From contig CP053165.1 of the NCBI GenBank assembly GCA_014607495.2, positions 4,458,906-4,522,905 on the forward strand: 64,000 nt of DNA. Direction: 5' to 3'. Shown here piece by piece: positions 48,301-59,600 of this stretch. The position numbers and the translations under genes were made by a program. The stretch is from Carposina sasakii. Its lineage: Eukaryota > Arthropoda > Insecta > Lepidoptera > Carposinidae. Every line of letters begins with the position of its first letter. Position 1 is the first letter of the stretch. The notes beneath the pieces were generated by a model that worked only from the letters and a program-made list of their open reading frames with translations, did not search any database and was not told where the DNA came from.

Positions 48301-51300
48301 ATTCCCGTTGGTCGCCTTCCCGTGGGAATATCGGGAAATTCTTATAGCCTATGTTCATCCAGGTCCAATAAGGATTCTAACGGTGAAAGAATTTTTGAAA
48401 TCGGTCCAGTAGTTTTTGAGCCTATTCATTACAACCAAACAAACAAAGTTTTCCTCTTTATAATATTAGTGTAGATAACTAGGTAAGTCAAGGAGCAGTC
48501 AGGCTCACAAAAAAAAGAAATAAAACTAAAGGAAATAAAAGAATAATTAATTTAACAAGCTATATTAATAAGGGTCGAGGGAACGAAGTCTTGGTTCTCA
48601 ATATAATTCTCGGTCACAAGTAGCACGTAACTTTGGACGGCGAGAAGCGGTGTCCAAGCACGAGGTACGGCCCGAAGAAAGTAGGTGGTCCCGGAGGAAG
48701 AGTAATACTCGGCGCTGGCAGCCGACCGCCTAGCAGCGCGAGTTTCCGCGGCTATAAAGCCTCGTAGGATGTAGGTATGCAGAGTGATTGTTAGGCTTTA
48801 GCCGTAACAAAAGCGCCCGACTAAATTATGTCACTGGGCGTTTTTGGAATACACTTGACTAGGATCACGATTTACAATAAAATCGATCTTATTTAATTAT
48901 TGAATGTGCACTACCGAACTGGCGTAATCTTCTCGTAAGCTATTGCGCAACTGACATTCGGCGTAGGAAAAAAATTGTATTTTATGTAAGGACATATCCT
49001 TAATAACATAATAAACATAGTACGTAATAGCTAGTGAAGAGAAGGAATGAGAACGATTTTAATAATATTTAACCTAATACTACTTATAAATTTTGATGTT
49101 TCATTGACGATGAGTCAGTGAGGTAACAAGTATGTTAAACTTCATAGTAGGTAAGTACTTAGATTTTTGTATATTCAGGGAGCTGCGAAATTAAAAAAAT
49201 CTAGATTTGTGTATCACGTGCTCTCCGTGATAGTAATTTGAAGAAGGGTTTTTCTATCAACTGGGGATGATTCACCTGATAGCGGGACATTTGGCGTCCC
49301 GCAGACACTTGATTATTTAGGCCGTGAAAACGAGACGTCCCGCGTCACGCGGGACGTTTGGCAACCCTACTCCAGACCTTACCTGGAGACATGGTCAAGT
49401 AAATAATATAATAAGTTCATTTTAGGTGTGGTTGGTCTTAAGTTTGTTGTCTAATGAGTTGTTATATCTGTAGGTTATGTATTAAAGGTACAATTTTATA
49501 CAGCCAAGATTCTAACCTTTTATATTGTGTCCAGTTATAGAGAATTTTTTTCTAGTATTTGATGGTTACTAAGTAGGATCTCCTTAATTTGTTAGCAACT
49601 CTGCTGATGTAGACATAATTAGGTACATTTCAGGATTGAACATATCTCTATCTTAATAACACCCTCCTTTAAAAGTGTACTCTTTATTGGGTACACATAA
49701 ATTAGCTAGCACCGTGTAACTGTTCTTAAATCTGGTCCCACTATGCTGAAGTTCGTGAACCTGCAGTTATGGCTACCTCATTCTGATTACATAGCCATAT
49801 GTATGTATGAATTGTTATTTACTAAAATTGATCTTTACATCTTAACCAGTGGTTAACAACTTAACAAGTGATCCAGGTGAACCTCCAGGGGTCCACAGGA
49901 GACTTGATGGGGGTCTACGATGGCGTGAAAAAATTGAGGTTTATTTTGGGAACTCGGCCATGTTTATCAGGCATAATGTATGTACAGTACATATATTATG
50001 CAGTCTGTATTGTCTCGTCTACATGTAAATCACGTAAGTCGACGTGCGCGATTTGACCTATATATGTCAATGTACGTGTCGCACCGGTGTTTTCTATGTG
50101 GTGGCCATTGTGTTAGGTGGCCTAGCAAATTTTTATTATTTTTTTAGCATTTCATAATGATCCTCTTAAATGGCAAATTAAATAATCTGGCTAAAAATCT
50201 ATGTGAAAACGACTCAATTACAGTATAAGCTTGTTGAAAAAAAAGGAAGATTTTTAAAATAATTTGTATACATTATATTATGTATACATTAAAGGCGTAG
50301 AATATACCATACATATAATGCTTAGATATACCTAAGTCCTGTTAGCTAGAGAAAAACAATCGACTCGGAACATCACTAGCCGCTTCCGATTGCTCATGGC
50401 ATGGCACGTCCATATTGGACGCAAAACGAGCAAAAAGTACATACATACGAGTAAATGATGAGGATGATGACATATACATACTGACAAGATGTATTCTGAT
50501 GTATTATGATTCCATAGTACGTACATATAGAAAGTGGAAAGACAAAAACGCTAAAGCGCCACTACGCCTGGTGGCGTAGTCCACTGTCGAAATATTAAAG
50601 TCAACGAATACATTACAGACTCGTGAACGTAATAAATTAATTGGTTGATTACCGTATTTTAACCCCAAATCAGACAGATACAATGTTTTGTATCTTAACG
50701 ATAACTTTATAACACTGGTAATATTTTATTCTCTTTGACTTGCGGGTTATTTTATATCAGCAGTGATTGAAGTTTGATGTAGACGTGGTACAAAATAAGG
50801 TAGCCAAGGCTGCAGGATCATAAAGGAGATCTCACAGTCACGTTTCACGTAACGGCGATTGATGTATATGATCGCTATGTTGAGTGACAATTGCCACTTT
50901 ATCGCCTGAGACTGATTACTTAATTTGCAATAGCAAAGACGAAGCAGCGCGATCGCGAAAATTGCGAGTGTGTGCGTGCAAGCAACGAGCGCGAGGTGTC
51001 CTCCCGCACCCCGCATCTCGCCCCGCGCACACACATATTCTCAATTTTCGCTATCGCATTGCTTCGGCTCTGCTACTGAAAGTTACGTAATCAGGGGGCC
51101 GAGTTTCTTAGTCTTTCAACATGCATGGAAGGATATACAGCTAATTTATTTTAGTGTAGCCCCGCTTCTGCTCATGAATTTAGATTTTTTTATTGCAATT
51201 CTTCTTTCTTTTTAAATAGGACACTTCGGAAAAAAACAATGAGTTAAGAAAACAACAAATACGAATGAATACATATTTGATTACATTAAATCATTCTTTG

Positions 51301-53693
51301 CAGTTCCTCCCATCAATGCGTGGTATACTAAAAGGCATATCCATCTGCATGGCTGGTTTCTCCGAAGCGTACTACAGCCACGGTAAGATACAAACATTTT
51401 TAAATGCTAGGTTTGATAAATTTGTTGAAACTTTATAATTATGCTAGCCTTAATGACTAGAAACACTAGTTGTTTTTTCATTAATCTAGCAAACAGTTTT
51501 AAAGTTACAATCTCTTTAGATTTCGCTTTATTCAAATACAACATACGTACGTACAACGTATACGACGTATAAATAATAAATAAAATAGTTTTTTTTTGTG
51601 TTTACTTGTCTGCGCCAGAAGGGGCGTGTGTTTTTCAGGTCTTTGGCACGCTCTGTAGCCTAAACGTGATTGTCGCATTTGTCATCTAATAATGATAATT
51701 TGTTCAAATAATGCTTTAATAATGTTTGATATTTATTATAAAAATTATTAATAAAGAAATGAAAAAATTATTCACCCGAGTGGGACTCGAACCCACGACC
51801 TTTGCATTCCGTGCAGAGCTCTCACCAACTGAGCCACCGGGTCAATTACTCGTGTGACGAATTTTACCATCTCTTTTTAAATTACATTATTGGCAACGTA
51901 ATTTTTTCATCCCGATAGCTATACACCAGCCAAATCTCGGTAAACAAAGCTGAATCCCTCAGCACAATGTTTAATAATGTACGATCAACCATATCCTAAC
52001 GGATTATATTATGGAGAAGTGTTTTATAAATTTATCTTAGTCAAGATATTATAAAATGAGATATTTATGTTGTTGGCAAGCCTAATTGAAATAAATAAAT
52101 TATTCTTATTATTCTTATTCTTTATTGTACACATACAATTACATACAGACAGAAATTATGAAAGAAAATGTACAAAGGCGTGCTTATCTCTGAAAGAGAT
52201 TTCTTCCAGCAAACCATCTGGGAAAGTGATAATTAATCTATGATTTGTCATTGTGATTTACACTGGGTAGGTACATAAAAATTTTGTCGTAATGCTCCGG
52301 AGATAATAGGATTGCAGGACTGAAACAAAGCTGATATTTTGTACGATGCTAAGATTGGTTAAATTTTTCCCGCTCCGGCAGACATGCAGGCTTATGATAG
52401 TTTACTGTTCCTTAACAAGACCTTTAAAATTGTTACATGTAGGTAACCTGATAAGCTCAGTATGGACGGGCGGACAGTACCTCATCGACCCGGAGATGCG
52501 CGCGCGCCGCATCGTCAACATCTCGCAGTCGGCCAGCGTCGAGTTCTGCAAGGCTTTCTGGTTCCTGGCCGAGAGTGGTATGTGTTAGATGTTTTTTATG
52601 TCCTAACTATTAGATATGTTAAAAATCTCCATTGAGGGGTCGCCCACCACCGGGGCCCTACACCCTCCGCTGACCCTCGGATCTGCCGACTCATGATCAC
52701 GAACACAAGACACTACTGTCGCAATGAGAAGCCAGATCCAAGCACCTAGCATGCAACCATAAATACATAGCTGCTAATCCGAAAACCAATTAAAATTTTA
52801 AATCGACATATGTTTCGCCAACACCCGTGGCATCATCAGGATTTGTTTTCCATGTTTACATATGTTACAATTAAATATGTTAAAAATGTTAAAGTGTGCA
52901 CGCCTCTTGTAACTTAATTTTTTTAACCTTATCATATAGGCTGTGACAGAAGCGAATCCCTGTAAAGCTTACTATGTGAAGGCACATAGTCCCATTAGGA
53001 TAAGCCAACATCAAAGTCGAAATCATTTTTATTTTGTCATATACTTGAAAAAATTCCTAAACCTTGTAAATGGTGATCGCCCATCATCATCACACAATCA
53101 CCTATATCCTCTGCCTGCCCTCGAATAGACATTTTCGGAATTGAACTTCCGAATAGTAAACCTTCGGCAAACCCTATTACGTAACTTTGCAGTAGCAAAG
53201 CCAAACCAATGTAACAGCAAAAATTGAGAGTGTTTGAGTGCGCGGGGGCCGGACGGGGACTTACGGCCAATTTCAATACGAAAGATCAAAAGTAATCTTG
53301 GATTATTTTATTCCTAATTCGAACAATTGAAGATTAAATCTGAGATATGCAAAAATCTCTCAACATCAGTTATAAAAATTGGCGGTTATACATCCTAAAT
53401 TTTTGCTGTCGCATTGCTTCATCTTTGATACTGCAAGTTACGTAATAGCCCTGCCGGATACAATCCACAATACCCCTTCTTTTACTTTATAACTTTCAAC
53501 AGAAATAATGAAGCGCGTGCCAAGCCTCATGTCTTCAACGGTAGCCGTGAACAAATTAATCACAATACCGCCGGAACCCATCACACTGCTCACTGTCGAT
53601 AAGAAGGAGACGACTATACTTCCCCCTACGGTCCATATTGGACTGCAAGGGTTGAACGTCAGACTTATTAGTGTTAATAAAAGAGCTGGAATG
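45356..53693 (+). CDS. Hsl: Hsl exons 1-6: N-terminal HSL domain
   Basis: Exon 1 runs from an arginine-rich leader to [16 protein letters not shown] and ends WPLVDHVRK, the conserved start of the HSL_N domain. Exon 3 ends with [12 protein letters not shown] and exon 4 continues [20 protein letters not shown], showing that nothing is missing across the 4.1-kb third intron. Exon 5 contains [19 protein letters not shown] and exon 6 the [11 protein letters not shown] linker into the hydrolase fold. Two start codons are possible, at 45356 and at 45413 (MATAYTES); the second has the better context, AAAATGGCA. Confidence 0.85.
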
Positions 53694-56600
53694 GTGAGTT
53701 GAGGTTACTTATTTTATTTTTATATTATATAGTATTACCATTTCAGCTTAGGTTCGACACTCAACTTATTTAATGTGCAACTTATTTAACATTTTAATAG
53801 TACATACTGCATGCATAGAGACACGGCTGGGTGGTCCCCAAAATGGTGTAGCCAGAACTGCAGTATCATAAAGGAAATCACGCAAACACGTTTGGCATAG
53901 CGGGGCTAAGGTAACAACTTATCACTGATCTTTTACATCTGGCCCTGCTATGCGAAACGTGGCTGTGCGATTTCCTTCCTGATCCTGCAGTTGTGGCTAC
54001 CCCCATGTTGGGAACACGATATGTATGTAAACAAATAAAGAAACGTCCATGACTCAGAATTAGGTAAACATCAATACTCAACAATGTGTTTGCACCTTGT
54101 TTCAACCCAGCCCCCTGATTACCTAATTTGCAATAGCAAAGCCGAAGCAAAGCGATAGCGAAAATTGTACAATTGAAATGTCAAAGTTCCTTTGAAATTC
54201 ATTTTACGTAATACGAATTTGACAAGCCATCAGCGATTTTTGTACAATTTTCGCTATCGCTTTGCTTTTGCTAGTGGTTATAAGGGGGCCGACCCTGTGT
54301 CGTAGAGAACAGGGTCACTAGACTACGTTTCATAGAATAACTCCTATGCCAGATTTCGGAACTAACATTTTTTATATTCAGTGGCACAGATAATGTATCA
54401 CACACATTGTAACTAGTGCCGTCATCAAAAGGAACTATACAGTAAAACGTACTCTACCAATCTCTCGTCTGAATAGCTATCTACCTATTACAGACCGGCG
54501 AAGGCGCCTCAACGTTACCACCATCAGATGGGGTAGTTTTCCACTGCCACGGCGGTGGGTTTGTGGCACAAAGCTCGAAGTCCCACGAGACCTATCTACG
54601 GGAGTGGGCGGCCAAGTTAAACGTGCCTATATTGTCGATAGACTACAGTCTGGCCCCACAGGCCCCGTTTCCAAGGGCCTTGGAGGAGGTGTTCTACGCT
54701 TATTGCTGGATGCTTAATAATTTTAAGGAGATTGGGACTACAGGTATGGTTATAGTTAGTGATTGATCTAGCCTTGAACTTTTTTTAAAAATAGATCTTA
54801 TTAGAAACATTTTACTTATCACGAATGAGGAACCTGTATTATTTATCATATTGTCAAATATTGGTTATTCGTTAGATTGGATTAAAAAAAGAAAGTCAAA
54901 ACCAAAAATTCACAATGATTTACATTATCTATAGATACTTACAGTTGTACCATTTTTTTGTATTGAGAATGAATATTTATTTGCTCAAAACATCTATCTA
55001 TACATATAATAAAAATGTAACGGATCGCTGTCTGTACATGAAAGATACCTATATATTATAAAAATATTATAGGAGACCTTTATCAACGCAATAGTACCCA
55101 AAAGAATGATTTTTGGAATTTTCGTCTGTTTGTCTGTGCGTTTGTGCACGCTAATCTCAGAAGCGGCTGAACCGATTTCGATGCAGTTTTCAGTAATATA
55201 CAGGGTGATTTTTGGTCGTCAACGTTCCCGAAAACTACGGAATCTCCTCATCATCACGATCATTTTTCTCCATGGAAGCATACCTGGGAAGTGTCTGGTT
55301 TCCAAAATATTAGGGTCCAAAGTTGAGTAAATAGACTGCGTTTTTCTGCATAAATGCACATAGACGCGCGTAGCAGGATTTTTTCACGAAAAATAAATAA
55401 TATCTGTCTATAAAAAAACTAACATAAACACTAGACACTATAAATTTCGCACGATCAAGGAATTTAATTTTTTTTCCCAGCATTTTTTTGGCATAAACTT
55501 ACTTTATTTCATGTATAGAATACGTACCCTTCGTTAAAGGTGGCCACAAAAAAACACTCTGTATTGTGACAGGTCCCAACATATAGGCTACTCTTTATCC
55601 CGGGAAAATGTTTTTTTCCCGCATAATTTCGACATTTTGTTTTTGTTTTTTTTTTGTAGTCCACGCGGACGGAGTCGCGAGCGTCCACTAGTGGTATAAT
55701 AAAGTTATTATTACCTATATTATAGGATCAGAGACATGTTACGCCAAAAATGTGGCATTTGTTTTGATAAAATAAGAATTAAAAACTAGCAAAACTGACT
55801 ACTACACAATCTATGCTTTTTATATTACTATTAATATCCATATTATCCTAATGTTTAGGAAGAGGGGCCAAGAAAATTAAATGTTTAGGGATTTGGGGGG
55901 TCGCGTCGCGTAAAGTGAAATAGGTAATGTCAAGTGCCTTGTAGGCTCCGTATTCCTTCTTTTTCCGCGCGGAATCGTAGGGTTTAGGTTTGCTTCAATC
56001 CAATTTAGGTATTCTGCACTGGTACTTCACTATAGTCCACTTTTAGGTTTTGAGGCACTCCGTTGGGTTTGGGAACGCGTTCGTTGGGCAACTGACTTCA
56101 GGTAAAAAAACTCAGCGAGGACGGCGCTCCGCGGCGAGGTAAAGAGACAAAACGATTAAAAAAGGGAGGAGCAATTATAGTTTTAACACCTAATTATCGT
56201 CTTGCTAAAATTATATTCTTCCACCTTAGTCCCAAAAAATCAACATATTTCCCATACTTCCAGGCAACCGCATAGTTTTCGCCGGCGACTCAGCCGGTGC
56301 CAATCTAATAGCGGCCTGCACCCTCAAGATCCTGGCTGCTAACATCAGACCTCCTGAGGGGTTGTTTATGGCGTACGCACCACTTCTCATCAGGTTTATA
56401 CCGAGTCCAGCAAGGCTGTTGTGCCTCATGGACCCGCTACTGCCTTTTGGGTTCATGATGAGGTGCTTGAAAGGTTAGTTTACTATAGTGTAATGTTTGC
56501 TTTTGCAAATGGGTGATACTAATTTTTTTGCGACATCATATTGAATATAACTGAAACAGATCTCAAATTACTATTGTTATATGTTTTATCTTCTCTGTTG

Positions 56601-59600
56601 ATTCACTAGAATACATAAGCTCTTTCATACATGTCGTAAAAGCTAGTCGACAAAGAATGAGCTAGCATCTTATAACCAGGATTCGAAGTGATAATTATCA
56701 CGATAATTATCTTAATAAATATGCCTTGATAATTATCTTTGATAATCATAAAAATCAAACACTAAATTAATCTCATTTATTTATGTGTATCTGAATGTCA
56801 TTTGCGTATCCAAACGCGCTAGACCTCAAACTAAACAAAAAAAAAAAACGTTTTTCTTACGAGAAAAGTGTGAATTTCTGTTCTTTAGGTACTTTCTTAC
56901 TTTTGTTTGATGTCATAAAAAAAAATTCTGAATTATATTGTATATTTCTCACATTTATTTTTTGCTGTTTAATTAATAATACTGAAAAACCTACACCCTC
57001 CTTGAGATAAATATATTATTATTTAAATAAAGAAAATTTCAAGACGCTAAATGGAAAATCAGCTAGGATAATTATCCAAAAAAATATTTATCTTGATAAT
57101 TTCGAACCCTGCTTATAACTGATCTTTATCATCTGGCTTAGCGAAGCTGCTATCAGGATCCCCTTCATGATCCAGCACTTTGACACAGCTACCCTACATC
57201 AAATAAAGATGTTTATGCCAAAAAAATGGCTGGGAAACGATGTAATTTTTTTGGAAAAAAATAATTCAATTACTTGATCGGGCGAAAATTATAGTGTCCA
57301 GTATTTATGCTAGTTTATTCATAGACAGATATTAAATTATTTCTCGCGAAAAAATCTTGCTACGCGGGTTTATGTGCATTTATGCAGAAAAACGCAGTCT
57401 ATTTACTCAACTTTGGACCCTAATATCTTGGGAACCAGACACTTCCCAGGTATGCTTCCATGGAGAAAAATGATCGTGATGATGAGGAGATTCCGTAGTT
57501 TTCGGGAACGTTGACGACCAAAAAACAACCTGTATAACGCAGTTTCTTTATTGTAGCCTATGCCAGTCCAAACACGGCGCAGAAAACCAAGAAAGACAAG
57601 ACGGAGGTACGAGAACAACTCATCTGCTCCAATGTGACCACGCCTTTAGATAACAATGGATTCTTGAAACTCAGTCCACAGGGTAAGTGTTAGGTGCTTC
57701 ATAATTATTTAGGGCCGATTTTTCTAATGGTAGCCTATTCAAAAGATGTTGATGCTGTCTTTCTCTTAAACTCAAGAGAAGAGATGTTAGTTATCGTTAG
57801 CATCAACTTTATCCATCTGATACACTTGTCCATTGAAAAAACCGGCCTATAGTTTTTTCATTTCATATTTCAGTTTTTAATGCTTAATTACGTGCAGCAG
57901 TGTATAAGTTACATAATCAGGGGGCCAATTCTTAAAAAGTTTCGAGTTAGAACGAAGCCGAAACGGAAGCGTTGTAGACGCTCAGAACAAAACAATAATT
58001 ACTTTATGGTGACGTAATTAGACACATTTCAGCACAAGACAGATATTTATCTTTATTCTGTCACACTCGCGGCCGATGCGTACTAAAATATACCTTATTA
58101 CTCAAGCGGTAAGTATATATTGCTTCGCACCGCGTTTCGTTAACGGTTCGTTAGTGGTTGCGTTTAGGCTCAATAATTTTCAAGAATTGCCCCCCAGGGG
58201 GCAGTTTAAGGCGCTCCTGTCACGCTGACGCGCGCTGACGGTCGGCATTGATGGGTCAATTTGTATGGCCGTCTGCGCTGAGCGGTCCAGCGCGACTCAA
58301 AAACGCACAAACTGTGACAAGGGGGTGGGAGGGATCCTAAATTTCGTGACGTCACATTTTCATTCAATAATCTCTAAATATAAATTTGCAAAAAAGCTAA
58401 ATGTAACGTCACAGGGAGGGGAGGTTCTCACAAATGTGACCAGCTGTGACAAGGAGGGGGGAGGGGCAATATATCATGAAATTCGTGTGACGTAATTTAC
58501 GGTTGACCCCCAGTACATACAAATTGACCCCATCAGCGCCGACCGTCAGCGTGACAGGAAAACCCGCCTATCTTCAGATGCAGTATTGTAATACCGTGAA
58601 CATTCCAGAAGGCGCGAGCGAGGCGGTATCCTCGTTCGAGGAAGTATCCCCGTCGGACCTGGCGGAGCTGCAGGCACACAAGTCCGGCAGCGAGCGACGC
58701 CGGTCCTCCGACACCACCATCAGTGCGGCGTCTTTGCAGAGCGAACATACGGCTACCGGTATGACTAGATTAGATATACATACACACATCATCATCATTT
58801 ACAGCCCTTAGAAGTCCACTGTTGGACATAGGCCTCCCCCAACAACCTCCACTCCGAACGCTCGGAAGCAGCCTGCATCCAACCGACGCCCGCGACCTTG
58901 GCCAGTTCATACATACATACATATATATATAATCACGCCTTTATCCCTTATGAGGTAGGCAGAGCACCAAAGGCCGACAGAACCACATGGTGCCACTTCT
59001 GACCAATTTTGAGGGTATAGTTGAGATGTACAAGTTCGGTTAGTAGTGACAGGTGGTCAGCCCATCGCCTACAGAACACCAAGACCCTCTTGTCCCTCTA
59101 CTGACTTGTACAGTTCATACATACATTTTTTAAAAAAATCAGACAAATTACATAGTTATATTAATATGATTAACTTATAAACTATGTTAGGACTGAGCAG
59201 GGTAGTATAATAATAAGCCCGCAGGGCAGCTTGTGGCGAGCTGTTGGGAGGTAGCGTTCCCACGGACCTGAAGTACTCCCGGGGGAAGACCCTGTTCCTC
59301 ATCTCCGGCGCCGGAGTGAGGTCTGACGAGGAACAGTTCCCCCACCTCTGCCTAGCCTTCGCCGGCCGGGCAGAGTGGAGTCGCGAGAGCTATGACAGCT
59401 CGAGGGTGGACGTGCCCGTCAGTAAGTGGCGAGTTGGCTTCGGTTTAAAGTCCAGGGGCACCCCTCCACCCTAGCCACTCACCAAATGTTGCCCCCTTTG
59501 TCGCTCCATGCGTGCGGCTGTTTCAGGGGGCCCATGACATGAGTCGGCGAGTCACCGCCTGCCACCAAACAATTATGAGACTTGGTTGTAATGGCAGGTG

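Larger units (their letters stand above)
47333..49369. mobile_element. 2-kb non-autonomous hAT-like element in Hsl intron 3
   Basis: The left end is TAGGGTTGCCAAC and the right end is GTTTGGCAACCCTA. The exact 8-mer CTCCAGAC flanks both sides (47325-47332 and 49370-49377). A TAGGGTTGCCA terminus with 8-bp target duplication is typical of hAT elements. No transposase frame is evident. A Helitron-like element (47680-48475) lies inside. Confidence 0.75.

Noticed and set aside
47964..48474. Frames of 94-116 codons on both strands with repeated peptides
   Set aside because: Same cause: the 127-bp array inside the nested Helitron.
49868..50056. 62-codon open frame in Hsl intron 3 beginning near [11 protein letters not shown]
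   Set aside because: Hsl exons 3 and 4 join directly with correct phase and uninterrupted family similarity, so no extra exon is needed; the frame has no motif.
51771..51844. Functional tRNA gene
   Set aside because: A and B boxes are perfect, but the anticodon stem is mispaired and base 33 is not T; a SINE head is more likely.
59244..59474. 76-codon frame with [19 protein letters not shown], considered as an Hsl exon
   Set aside because: It lies within a retrotransposon 3' end that is repeated in tandem, and exon 10 joins exon 11 in phase without it.
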